Assembly: GCA_016630955.3 (NCBI GenBank)
Contig: CM049989.1
Span: forward strand, 124,001-188,000
Direction of reading: 5' to 3'
From: Didymella arachidicola
Lineage: Eukaryota > Ascomycota > Dothideomycetes > Pleosporales > Didymellaceae
DNA: 64,000 bases
Shown: positions 20,070 to 30,400 of the stretch, piece after piece
Position numbering within the stretch: the first letter of the stretch is position 1
Layout: each line of letters starts with the position of its first letter
Position numbers and translations under genes: made by a program
Notes under the pieces: generated by a model
Told to the model about the DNA's origin: nothing
Databases searched by the model: none
The model's input: only the letters and a program-made list of their open reading frames with translations

Positions 20070-21022
20070 ATGACCGTCACCATCCCGGACTTCACCGTCG
20101 GCGTGCTCGCGCTCCAGGGCGCCTTCAGTGAGCACGTGCAGCTTTTGCGACAGGCTGCGGCGGCGCTGCGGCAAGCCAAAGGCGTCGACGTCAAGTGGGA
20201 GTTTGTCGAAGTGCGCACACCACAGGAGCTGGCGCGATGCGAGGGCCTGATCATTCCTGGGGGTGAGAGCACGACCATGAGTCTCGTCGCGGCGCGGAGC
20301 GGAATGCTCGAGCCGTTGCGGGCGTTTGTGAAGTAAGCTTGCTTGTCACGGCCAGCAGAGTACGCGTGCGCTTACCAGACGACAGAGTGCAGCGCAAGCC
20401 TACGTGGGGCACCTGCGCGGGGCTGATCCTGCTTGCAGAGAGCGCGAACCGGACCAAGAAGGGCGGGCAGGAGCTCATCGGCGGCCTCGACGTGCGCGTG
20501 AACCGGAACCATTTTGGGCGCCAGCAGGAAAGCTTCCAAGCCAGCCTCACGCTGCCCTTTCTCGGCGCGACCGCAGACAAGAGCGCCGACCAGCCGTACC
20601 GATGCGTCTTCATCCGCGCGCCGGTGGTGGAGAAGATTCTCCCGCATGCGCACGGTGTGCAGACCGAGCAGCAGGCACAAGACGAGACGGTCGTTGCGCC
20701 GAGCAAGACACCTGCGGACGAGCTGGCCAAGGAGGCGGTCACCAAGGACGTCGAGGTCATGGCGACGTTGTCGATTAAGACGCCGGCTGTGCAGGAGAAG
20801 CAGGAGCACAGCCATCCTGGGAAGGAGCACTTCCATCCTGGGCAGGAGCACGGCCATCCTGGGCAGGAGGACATCATCGCCGTGCGGCAGGGCAACGTCT
20901 TCGGCTGCAGCTTCCACCCTGAGCTGACCGAGGACCCGCGGATACACGTGTGGTGGCTGGAAGAGGTCCTGAAGGCGGCGGATCGGCGGCAGGCGTTTGA
21001 GCTTGCAGAGCGCAGCAAGTGA
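20070..21022 (+). CDS. SNO1: Pyridoxal 5'-phosphate synthase glutaminase subunit (SNO1/PDX2/PdxT)
   Basis: Class I glutamine amidotransferase that releases ammonia for the PdxS/SNZ synthase in de novo vitamin B6 synthesis. Exons 20070-20332 and 20386-21022, joined over a 53-nt intron, give 299 residues. Landmarks: VGVLALQGAFSEHV at the start, IPGGESTTMS (oxyanion region), GTCAGLILLA with the nucleophile cysteine directly after the intron, RNHFGRQ, and FHPELTED with the catalytic His and Glu. Bacterial PdxT has about 190-200 residues. The extra length is a Glu/Gln/His-rich insertion of about 65 residues before the FHPEL block, including three tandem copies of [K/Q]EHxHPG. Catalytic residues are intact. 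Confidence 0.93.
20801..20863 (+). repeat. 21-bp coding minisatellite, three units, in the SNO1-type gene
   Basis: Units at 20801-20821, 20822-20842 and 20843-20863 each encode (Q/K)EHxHPG. Variation is confined mainly to one codon. The reading frame is kept, and the repeat lies in a loop insertion away from the catalytic motifs. Confidence 0.9.
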
Positions 21023-21262
21023 AGAGCGCACCACGTAAAAGGTGAAGAGTAGAGCATAGCATCAGCAAAGGCGTTGGGCAAAAGGCACCATCTTGTATTG
21101 TACCTGTACGGCATTCCTGTGCTCTTGCACAAAGCCCAAGAAAATTCATGACTGACCAGACGCCATACTCCTTTGCATGCAGTGGTATTCCATTTCTCCT
21201 CGTCGACCTGCTCGTCCCTGTATCCCCTCGACCTCGTCCCTTTATCCCCTCGACTTCATCCC

Positions 21263-21996
21263 TCACCGCTCGTCATACTCGTCCGCGTACACTCTGCCGT
21301 ACCCACCGCGTCCAGGGTCGTACTCGTTGCGGTATTCGTCGCGCACCTGGCCGCCAGACTTTCCGCGGCCGTACTGCCTGCCCTCGGCGAAGCCTTCGTC
21401 CAGATCGGTGCGGATGACGCGCTCGTCGAGTTTGGTGCCGCCAATGTACTTCATGCAGTCGAGTGCATCCTGGTGTGTGTAGTATTCGACGAAGCAGAAC
21501 CCACAGGGCGTCTTCTGGAAGCGGTCGAGGCCCATGACGAGGCGCTTGATCTCGCCGCACCTGGGCGCAGTCAGCAAGAAATTCACATTGGTTCTTGACG
21601 AGGTATGCATGGGTGATGAGAAGCTCAGACGTGATTTCGCTTTCACCTCAAGTGCACAGTGTGCATCGGAGTGAGCTGGGAGTAACGAAGGTTGTGTCAT
21701 CTCTGCAGGTGCTGGTGTAAACGGGAGAAAGGTGGTGGTTACGTACTTGGAGAACAGCTCGTGGATCTGCTCCTCGGTGGTGTAGAAGGAGAGATTGCCG
21801 ACGTAGAGCGTCGTCGCGTCCTTCAGCTTGTCCTCGGGATCCGGGCTGGGGCCTCTCTCGTCGTCATCGCGGTTCCTTCTGCGCTTCTAGTCCAGGTTAG
21901 CTGCAGTACAGGCGCAGGCCTGCGCGGGCGCACCTTTGCCGTGGCATATGAACTCGGCCTGTCCAGGCGCTCGATTGTGCTTCTGAGCCCCGGCAT
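21263..21996 (-). CDS. CBP20: Nuclear cap-binding protein subunit 2 (CBP20)
   Basis: RRM protein that binds the m7G cap of nuclear transcripts together with CBP80. Three exons (21996-21934, 21886-21747, 21560-21263) give 166 residues. The introns are 47 nt (CTAG acceptor) and 186 nt. RNP2 is TLYVGNLSFYTTEEQIHELFSK and RNP1 is CGFCFVEYY. The typical cap-binding tail follows: GGTKLDERVIRTDLDEGF and EGRQYGRGKSGGQVRDEYR, the latter nearly invariant in eukaryotes. The start was chosen because RLDRPSSY matches the conserved N-terminal helix region. Convergent with the SNO1-type gene, divergent from the nucleoporin gene. The tail YDPGRGGYGR is standard. Confidence 0.93.
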
Positions 21997-22127
21997 TGCG
22001 ATTGCGATTGCGATTGCGATGGCAGGTGCGCACGGTGTGGCGTGAAGATGTGCGCGGCTCGGATGAGTGGGTGGCTGGAGCTGTGGCGGGTGCGATGCGG
22101 GTGGTGGTGGTGGTGGTGGTGGTGGTG
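21992..22127. repeat. Microsatellites in the CBP20/NUP82 divergent promoter
   Basis: A six-base repeat of GCGATT type begins at the CBP20 start codon (about 21994-22021). A (GGT)n run lies at about 22099-22127. Both fall in the 337-base region between the two divergent start codons, so length changes could alter spacing or the CBP20 leader. Confidence 0.8.
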
Positions 22128-22333
22128 TCGAGCGAGTGAAAGCGTCGTTCGGGCTTCGAGCTTCAACGCCAAGAGCTCCAACGCGTCGAGCTTCTTTCAC
22201 CGGCGCCCACACTTTCCTCTGCGCGCCGCAGCTCCGCGCTCCTCCACCACGACGACTCCCACTCCCACTCCACCCCCACCGACAACTTCAAATCGCAGCG
22301 AATCGCAGCCGTCTCGGCAGCCGGTCGCCCGCC

Positions 22334-24892
22334 ATGCCAAAAGTCCTCAGCTACACGCCCGAATGGCTCTCGCGCCCCAGCCCCGGCTACCATTTGTTTG
22401 CGCCCAAGCAGAGCAACGGACACAGCGCCACCGCCAAGAAAAGCGACTTTGGCCCGCGCAAGACCATCGCCACGCGGGGCTCGGAGATCTTCGTCGCCGT
22501 TGGTCACGAGATCAGATGGGCGGACCTGGTCAACCTGAAGGAAGGCCTCGCCCCGGCATACCGCACCCTCCGAGTCTCGATACCGCTGCCCGTCACGCGC
22601 CTCACCATCTCGCCCGCCGGCGACTACCTTGCAGTCTCGACTTCGCACACCGTCCATATCGTCACCCTGCCCGACTCCTCGCTCCTTGAATCTGGCAATG
22701 ACGACAGCCCCATCAAACCGAAGACCTTCCAGGTCGGACCCACCGCACACGTCCTCGAAGAATCGCCCGTCGCGACAACGCTGTGGCACCCTCTCGGCTA
22801 TCACGGGCGATGCTTGGTAACAATCACCAAGTCTGGAGTCGTGCGATTGTGGGAGGTCAACCGTGCGGACCGGTCCACGTTCAGCGAGCCCACCCTCTCC
22901 ATCGACCTGGTCAAGTTGATCAACGCGCAAAAGGACCAAGACGACCTCGGCGCCTCCATGTACGGAGCATCCAAAGGCTTCTCGCCTGACTCGGTAGAGC
23001 TCGAGGTGGCATCAGCTTGCTTTGGAGACTTGCCTGAGCAGGAAGGAGTGCACGGCTGGGCGCCCATGACACTCTGGATTGCCACTGTCATTGGGAACGT
23101 GTACGCGCTGTGTCCCCTGCTTCCCAGTCGATGGCAATTGGTCGAGACTGCTGGTGCTTCCACCTTCATCCAGACGCTGACCTCGTCCATCAACATCAAC
23201 TACACCGAGCTATCTGAAGATGAATCTGCATCCATCGAGGAGGTCAAGACGTCTGAGAAACAGATCTCATGGCTATCGGATATACTGTACGAAGAGCCGT
23301 TCCTTGAGAACCTGCCTAACGGTGATGCTGTCAAGGTCTTCAATCGGCCGTCGAGCACACCCGCAGTACCACTTCTGCAGGGCCCTTTCACCATCACGCC
23401 CCAAGTGGACGACTTCGAATTGAGCGACATGATAGTCTACTCCTTGAAGACGTTCTCGGATGGATCGGAAGAGGAAGCGGCTGAGGGTCTGCCGGCAGCT
23501 GTCGTTTGCCTGCTGAGTGACACATGTCAAGTCCACATTTGCATAGATCTGGAAGGTATTGTCGGACGATGGCTTCCATCCTCACAGGTACGCACTGACG
23601 TCAGTCGTAACACAGCCTCCACTAACCATATTCAGGACGAATTCGAGGTTGCACGGACAGAGCACGATCTGATCGTCGCGGAGACCATTACTCTAAAAGG
23701 CAACGGCGAATCAACGTACAATCAAACGATCACGCAAGATGTGCACACAGACTTCTCCTTTTTTGTTTCAACCGCCAGCGGAGTTACGTACATCTCAATG
23801 GAGCCGTGGATACGCAAACTGGAAAACGAACTTTCCGAGCCACACGCAGAAGGCGCCGAGTTCCGTCTCCAGCGCCTGCTAGGCACCGCTAGCAGTCAGG
23901 TCACCCAGTACCTAGAGCGCCGGTCGACGAACAACACCGCTGAGCAGGAAGTCACTTCAGCCGTCATCGTCGAAGACGGCCACGTTGGGTACATTCTTCT
24001 GACCACAGTAAACGATGAGCCCCAGGCCGCGCTTCTCGATGCTCCCGAGGACGGCATACCCACTGAGGAGGATCTCGCCGAGTACATCGAAACAAATGTA
24101 CCCCGGAAAGAAGTGCGTGAAGCCTGGGCGCCGCCGAAAGAGTTCTACGAGCCCTTCAACCTGCTTACCTCCATCAACATCCCCGCACGACACAAAGCCT
24201 CGCTCAAAGACGAGGTCAGGCTATCACCAGCTAATCTCGAGCTGCTCATGGACGTCCACCGCGTCCTATCCACGCAGACCGAAAAGCTCCAAAAGGCCGT
24301 CGCCGACCTCTTCAACCGCGCCACACGTCTGCAAGACGAGTTCCGCGACCAATTGTACAGGACCGCTGAAGTCGTGCCCAAGATCGACGCCGTCATCGGC
24401 ACCGATGAGGAGCACGGGTCCCTGTACGGAACCGGCCAGATCGACGACCGCCTGGCGCACGTTAGAAAGCGACAAGACGCTATCAACGCACGCTACGAGA
24501 CCCTGCGCCGCAAGATGAACAGCGTCGGTTCAACCGAGCTCAGCGAGAAAGAAGCCAGCTATATCGAGGAGTTACAAACAATGCACGCCTCTGTCGACAA
24601 ATCGAACACGACTCTGACCAGCGACATCGACGGCACCGAGGTCCCCGCATGGCAGCGCTTGAAGAAGCTCAAAGCCCTCCAGAGCACCCTCGAGAAACAA
24701 GTCCAAGACTCGCAGAAAGAAGCCCAGGAGGAACACGCGCGCTCGACGAGTATAAAAGTACCATCACATTCCCGCAAGCAGGAAAACGAGTATATCCAGG
24801 AACTGCTACAACGCAATACCGCACTTGTGGACGCCGCAACCGATCGTCTGAGGAGTTTGGGCGTTGCTTTACCTGCTGCAACCGGGCGTTGA
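22334..24892 (+). CDS. NUP82: Nucleoporin Nup82 (Nup88-like)
   Basis: Structural component of the cytoplasmic face of the nuclear pore, working in mRNA export with Nup159 and Nsp1. ATG 22334 is preferred over the open extension to 22067 because MPKVLSYTPEWLSRPSPGYHLF matches the fungal family start and the upstream part is low-complexity leader. A 48-nt intron at 23588-23635 (GTACGC donor, CACTAAC branch, TTCAG acceptor) has no stop and keeps the frame. Spliced length is about 836 residues. The N-terminal two thirds are a beta-propeller (LPVTRLTISPAGDYLAVSTSHTVHIV, TTLWHPLGYHGRCLVTITKSGVVRLWEV). From about residue 600 the protein is coiled coil, ending near residue 836. It is intact and divergent from CBP20. 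Confidence 0.88.
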   Translation: MPKVLSYTPEWLSRPSPGYHLFAPKQSNGHSATAKKSDFGPRKTIATRGSEIFVAVGHEIRWADLVNLKEGLAPAYRTLRVSIPLPVTRLTISPAGDYLAVSTSHTVHIVTLPDSSLLESGNDDSPIKPKTFQVGPTAHVLEESPVATTLWHPLGYHGRCLVTITKSGVVRLWEVNRADRSTFSEPTLSIDLVKLINAQKDQDDLGASMYGASKGFSPDSVELEVASACFGDLPEQEGVHGWAPMTLWIATVIGNVYALCPLLPSRWQLVETAGASTFIQTLTSSININYTELSEDESASIEEVKTSEKQISWLSDILYEEPFLENLPNGDAVKVFNRPSSTPAVPLLQGPFTITPQVDDFELSDMIVYSLKTFSDGSEEEAAEGLPAAVVCLLSDTCQVHICIDLEGIVGRWLPSSQVRTDVSRNTASTNHIQDEFEVARTEHDLIVAETITLKGNGESTYNQTITQDVHTDFSFFVSTASGVTYISMEPWIRKLENELSEPHAEGAEFRLQRLLGTASSQVTQYLERRSTNNTAEQEVTSAVIVEDGHVGYILLTTVNDEPQAALLDAPEDGIPTEEDLAEYIETNVPRKEVREAWAPPKEFYEPFNLLTSINIPARHKASLKDEVRLSPANLELLMDVHRVLSTQTEKLQKAVADLFNRATRLQDEFRDQLYRTAEVVPKIDAVIGTDEEHGSLYGTGQIDDRLAHVRKRQDAINARYETLRRKMNSVGSTELSEKEASYIEELQTMHASVDKSNTTLTSDIDGTEVPAWQRLKKLKALQSTLEKQVQDSQKEAQEEHARSTSIKVPSHSRKQENEYIQELLQRNTALVDAATDRLRSLGVALPAATGR

Positions 24893-25129
24893 TGCTCGGA
24901 CGGATATGGTGTATCCCGCTAGTAGCTAAGCTACTTGTGTTTTGAATAGGTGTGAATGATTGGTATGCATAGCTGACATGCCGCTGCGCGACTGAAGACC
25001 TCCCGATATACCGGCCGGGATATAGATTCGTTGCACGATCTAGGATACTACTTGCGCCTTATAGGCATAATAATAACACCTATTCCCTTTACGCTTTCTT
25101 ATTTTTTTTACTTCTATAACGTACATGTA

Positions 25130-25524
25130 ACGTACATGTACAGCGAGCGGGACAGTCAGCGAACAGGACACTTTTGCCAAGATCACACCAAAACTCCCTT
25201 CCTACACTAATGCCTCCCCAACAACTGCAGTTTAACGCGTTAAAAGAGTGTCAGATACAGCTTGCGCTTCAAGCTCTCAAACAAGACGCGAGCCTCTCAG
25301 TGCGACGCGCTGCAGCTATCTACAACGTGCCTAAAAGCACACTGCACCAACGACGCGCTGGACGACCTTCACGCGTTGATACTATGGCTAACTTACAGAA
25401 TTTAACCAGCGCTGAGGAGCAGGTGATTGTTACACGCATACTTAAGCTGGTCACGCGAGGAGAGTCCCCCCGGCTTGAAGTTGTGGCTGATATCGCCAAT
25501 TCTCTGCGAAAAGAGCGCAGTTTA
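25130..25524 (+). mobile_element. Pogo/Fot1-like element C, 5' part
   Basis: It starts after TA 25128-25129 with ACGTACATGTAC, two copies of an AGCGARCRGGAC-type motif and the inner block CTTTTGCCAAGATCACACC. The first nine tip bases are also present as a duplicate at 25119-25127, again preceded by TA. The transposase begins at ATG 25210 and follows element B closely (helix-turn-helix, second DNA-binding domain) up to KERSL. There element D is inserted at TA 25523-25524. I do not find the right half of C in the window. Confidence 0.85.
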
Positions 25525-26132
25525 CCGTGTCCGTGCGCGCAACGCCCGGCGTCGCGCAACGCCCCGTTTCCAAAATCGTACCCACACTTTGACGCGTAAT
25601 AACTCAACAACCATGGCAGCAATTAATGATGCGCTTGCAGCAATTGAAGCGCTAGAACTAGGAGAAAAACTTGTGTATAGGAAAATTGCAGCTCGCTTTG
25701 GTGTTGATCGCTCAACGTTGGCGCGCAGGCACTAAGGCATTCAAGTACCCCGGGAACTCAAAGACTTAGAGCAACGAAAGCTCACTCAACAACAGGAGGA
25801 AGAGCTTGTAAAGTATATAGAAGAGCTTACTGCTCGTCATATACCTCCTACAAGAGAGATGATCGCCAATTTCGCGTCAGCAGTCGCCCAGGAGCCAGTG
25901 AGCGAGAGCTGGGTTACCCGCTTCATCAACAAGTACTCTATCCATCTTATCTCTCAATACTCAACGGGCATGGACGCCGATCGCCACAACGCTGATTCCT
26001 ACGTCAAGTACGAGCTGTACTTCAACTTGCGTAAGATCGCTGAGTATAAGGTTGACGCCGAGCACACATACAATATGGATGAGAAGGGCTTTATGATAGG
26101 CATCACTACTAGGGCAAAACACGTGTTCAGTA
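25525..26132 (+). mobile_element. Pogo-like element D, 5' part, inserted in C
   Basis: It begins CCGTGTCCGTGCGCG with tandem CGCGCAACGCCC and CGCGCAACGCCCC motifs, matching the tip of element E. A transposase starts at ATG 25613 (MAAINDALAAIEALELGEK), has a TAA at about 25734 in the DNA-binding domain, and continues through WVTRFINKYSIHL and YNMDEKGFMIGI (first catalytic Asp) to HVFS. There element F is inserted at TA 26131-26132. Sequence right of F (from 34302) may hold a few more codons of D; the rest and the right terminus are missing. Confidence 0.8.
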
Positions 26133-26285
26133 ACGTGCACGGACAGCTCATGCCCGGAGACACCTCGTGCCCCGCCGAACACCATATCCACCACTTCAAA
26201 AGTGAGGCTATTAAGCCACGTACAATCGCTATTATCATGAGATTCTGTAGAGGAGTTGTAATTATATGCTTGCGATCAACCCGAA

Positions 26286-27023
26286 CTAATTATATTTACT
26301 CGGGAGCTTAATGTTGCGGCCACGTGATGTGACTTTAGGTGAAGCAGCAGATGGCTCATCTCGAGCTTGAACACCAGCGTGAGCAGCGCCAGCGCGTTTC
26401 TGACGCTTGTTACTTGATGAGATTGCTTGCAAGGCTGGTCGCTTGCGTTTTTGAGCTTGTTGGATAGCTTTTTTCTGGTGTTGAGCTTCAACTTTGCGCG
26501 CGCGTTCAGCTGCTTTCTCAGCTCGCTCAACCTCCCTCATCTCTTTGAGCCTCTGCCTCTCCACACGCCTCTCCTCGAGCTCAACTTGACGCTGCAGTCG
26601 AGCCTCCTCGCGCTGCTTCTTGGCCCGTGCTTTTTGGAGTTTCTCCTCCATCTCATCTCGCTCCCGTACTGCTTCTCTAGCTCGAGCCTCACGCAGCTTG
26701 CGAGGAGACCAGTGGACCGCGCCACCGTGATACTCCTGGCGCTGTTGGAGGTCAAGAGCTTTGCCCTTCTTCTTATGCTTCTTTTTATGTTGAAGAGCCT
26801 CCCTTAAGCCCTCATTCTCATGCTGTAAAAGCTCATACTGCACAGAGAGATGGTGAACGCTTGAGCGCAGCTTTCTTGCCTCATACTGATGGCTATCATT
26901 AACAGCAGCTCGTACTAACCGATCGAGCTTTCTCCAGTCGTGATCAGAGAGCCCTGAAGATGAGCTTCTCTCAGCTTCTGGCGTGCTAGCAAATCTACGG
27001 AGGATAACGTTGGCATCCATCGG
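26286..27023 (-). pseudogene. Transposase of F, C-terminal part
   Basis: The reading frame resumes on the far side of the LINE with PMDANVILRRFASTP, a DHDWRKLDRLVRAAV helix, a long basic coiled coil with the WSPRKLREAR motif, and the ending RGRNIKLPSKYN. The catalytic half (33082-34200) and this half fit at the duplicated target in the same phase, so they were one gene of roughly 600 codons before the LINE inserted. Confidence 0.88.
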
Positions 27024-27309
27024 TTGGTTGGTTGGTTGGTTGGTATTCATTTTTCGTCTAGTTGATGTGGAATAAGTCCATCATCTCGCCTCCCGAAGGG
27101 CATGTACGACGTGCTAAGCTATGGAATTACAGTGCTGATACACTACCTTAGAAAGCATTTCCTGCCTGCGCGGGTATTGTTACCATTTCAGAACTACAGC
27201 TCCCCGTCCAGTTGGGGAGGCTAAGCGATGTATGTATATTAGGGTAATTTCCTTGCATTCTGAGGCATATATGTGCCGTAGGAGAGAGAGAAAGAGACAT
27301 CGTGTGAGT

Positions 27310-27362
27310 GGAGGGGGTGAAGGGGTGGAGGGGTGGAGGGGTGGAGGGGTGGAGGGGTGAAG
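27310..27362 (+). repeat. GGGGTGGA minisatellite in the LINE 3' region
   Basis: About five tandem units of roughly 10 bases (GGGGTGGAGG type) form a G-rich run on the plus strand, so the LINE RNA would be C-rich here. Confidence 0.85.
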
Positions 27363-27435
27363 AGTGTTGCATCGATTGTGCTGGACCTAGCAGAACTAGG
27401 TGCAGGTGTTTGCTGCTGTTGCAGGGCTGCAGGAG

Positions 27436-30400
27436 CTAGCGGGGGCAGATCTTGGTGAAGTACTGTGTAAGTTTGACAAAGGCGTCAAAGGCCTCTGGCT
27501 CCTTCACTAGTGCTGCAGTGTACGCTAGGCCATCAGCCTGGCTGGATGGTAGTATTAGTGGTCGCAGCGGCCATCTGCTAAAGCTCCCGCGGGTCTTGCG
27601 GCAGAGCACGAGGTGCTCTGGCGTCTTGTCGCGCCCGCATGAGCAGCTAAGGTTTGCATCCTTGTGATTGTACATTCGGTGATACCAGGCAAAGTCCCCA
27701 TGCCTAGATTGGATGGAGAGGAGCCTGGCTAACGTGGCCCTTGGTAGGTCTAGTTCCCTTGGACTGCTGCGTGGTGCATAGTCCAAGTCCCAGCTCTTGT
27801 ACCATTTCGAGAGCTTAGTCTTCTTGTCAGACCACCAGGTCTGTTGTGTGTGTCGCAGTGTCTTGCGGGCTATCGTCTTGATGCCTGAAAGTGTAGGCAG
27901 AGCGGCTTTTCCAGTCGGGGGTGAGGGGTGCTGGGCTTCTAGGTTGGCTAATCTGTCTGCTGCCTCGTTCCCCTCAATGTCTAGGTGTCCAGGGGCCCAT
28001 TTGATAGAGACGTCGTGTGTCTCCATGGCGCCATGGCACTCCAGGAAAGCCCATTGAGAGGTAGGAGGTGCGTCGCCCCTGAGGCACCAGACCACTGAGG
28101 TGCTGTCTATGCACAGCCAGATTCGGCGGGTGCGGAGCTCTGGTTGCCTTACGGTATGCTGGAGGCCTCTCCATGCTCCTACTACTTCCGCGTCGAAGAC
28201 GTGCGAGGTAGGGTTGAGTGACCCGCGTCCAGTGTGCAGTTGTTTTCCGTTCTGATACACTGCAAAGCCGTAGGTAACCCGCTTTTCTCCCTCCTTTGTG
28301 TACTGTTCAGAGCCATCTGAGAAGATAGTGACTTCTAGTGGTGAGAGCTGGGCCCACCATTCTTTAAAAGCCTTAGCTGCAGTCTTCTTGTCTAGGCTAA
28401 GCGTCGGGTCTGTTCGGCAGCCAGTCGAGTAGTGAGGGGCTGAGAGTGTAGTCCTGGGGGTCTCTGGTAGAAGAGATGCCATCTGTTGGACTTTCGTCTT
28501 GACTCGCTGGGGTTGTCCGGTTTTTACGCCCCTGTTTACGATAGGTACTGCTGTGCGCCTAGTGAGAGGGTGGTCTGCATCTGTAGTGCGCAGGTGGGTT
28601 GCAAATCTGAGTCTGGCTTCCTCGAGTGCCACTGCTGCCGGTAGCAGTCCGGCGTCTCGGAAGAGTGCAGCTATAGGGGTTGTTCTCCACGCTGGTAGGA
28701 TGCCTCTTGCCGCTATGGCTAGTGTTTTGTCTATGGCAGCTATGTGCCACCCAATGTAAGCGCTGACCTCTTGTGGCCTGCCTGGTTTCAGTGTGTGTGG
28801 CTTTTTGGTGCGGCCTCTGTACCAGCATTCAGTTCCATACAGGAGTGATGGGTACACACAGGCAACAGTGGCCTTGCGGAGGGAGCTGGCTGGGGGTCCA
28901 TAGGTAGTCCTAGCTAGGCTGCGAATGTGATAGGCTACCTTGGCAGCTTTTGCCGTGCGCGTAGCTACATGCCGTCGGAAGGTGAGTCTGCGGTCAAACC
29001 ACACGCCTAACCAGCGCAGGGCTGGCTGACTGTGCTCTCCACCCGGGAGGATTGGATAGATCGTGAGCTGTTCATCTACGACGCAGGGAGGCGCATAGCT
29101 GCTCCGCTGTCTGGTCAGGTGGATCATTTCCTGCTTTTCTGGAGCAAAGGTAACCTTATTAGCCTCACCCCATGCTCTGATCTCCCTTAGGTCTTCTGCG
29201 AGGAGCTCGACGTTGTCGTCCATAGAGTGTGAGGCCTGGTATAGACATATGTCGTCTGCGTACCCAAACCTCCGTTCAGTGTCCATGGATAGTAGCTCTG
29301 CCAGGTACAGTGTGTACAGGACGGGTGAGAGAGGCGACCCCTGGGGTGTGCCGCAGGCAACTGCGTAGCTAGGAGTGGTGACCTGGCCAAGGCGGACTTG
29401 CACCCTCCGGTCAGTTAGGAATGAGTCTACAAAGAGGATCGTCCTTTGTGGCCAGCCCTGTTGGGCCATCCGATGCAACAGGCGGTTCTTCAGGAGAGCG
29501 TCAAACGCGCCTTGCACATCTAGGGTGACCATAGTGACGTGCTTTCCAAGCACCCATGCTGCTTCAGTGTCGTGGGTGAACGCTGCAGTGAGGTCTGCTG
29601 CAGAGCGTTTTGGAAGCGCGCCGCCATGCTGGGGGCTGAGGATCTTGTGTGTCATGGCAGTCCATGCAATACGTCTAGCCACAGTTCGTTCGAGTCCCTT
29701 TCCAATACAAGACAGAAGCGCTATCGGTCTCCAGGAGCGGGGCGATGTCCGGTCTGTTTTCCCCACTTTCGGTATCATGGCTACCTCTGCAAGCTTCCAT
29801 TGCGCCGGGAAGTGGTTGAGTTCAAGACACCGCTGGAAGATCCTTCGTACGAGTTCCCCCACCTGAGTCCAGCAGGCGCGGAGTAGTCGCACTGTAGAGC
29901 GGTCAGTACCTGGTGATGTGCTTGACACCCCTATCGTGTTTCGCTCACACTCCTCAAGTGAGATGTGTGTGCTCCACGGGAGGGTGGCTGCAGCCTCCTG
30001 GTCTGGACGCTGTCCGAGGTCATCTTCTGCTGTGTAGCGGTTGAGAACTTCCTGTCTAAGTGCCTCTGCTTTCTCTAGGGGGTCTGATATCGTTCTGTTG
30101 TTCACTTCGAGGGGAGTGTCCTGGTTCTCTGGCGTGAGCTTGTGCCAGGCAATGATCTTGAACAGGTCCTTGTCGTCTCTAGCGTTATCGATGACGTGCC
30201 TCCAGTACTGCCTCTTGGCCTGTCGGACGGTAGTCTTGAAGGCCTGTCTCTCCTCTGGTAGACTGCCAGAGCAGAGCTGTCTAGCACGTTTGTAGGCCTG
30301 GTAGGCGGTCTTGCACTCCTCGGTCCACCATGGTGCAGCGCGGCCTTCCTTGCGGTTGAGCTTGCCTGCTGCCTGTACAGAGTGCTGTATAGCCTCTGTG

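Noticed and set aside
22067..22333. Upstream extension of the NUP82 frame
   Set aside because: It encodes Gly-rich and Pro-rich low complexity from a GGT microsatellite; the family-typical start is at 22334.
26131..26184. Reading the D transposase on through NVHGQLMPGDTSCPAEH as protein
   Set aside because: These codons are the terminal inverted repeat of element F; the identical sequence recurs inverted at 34248-34299.
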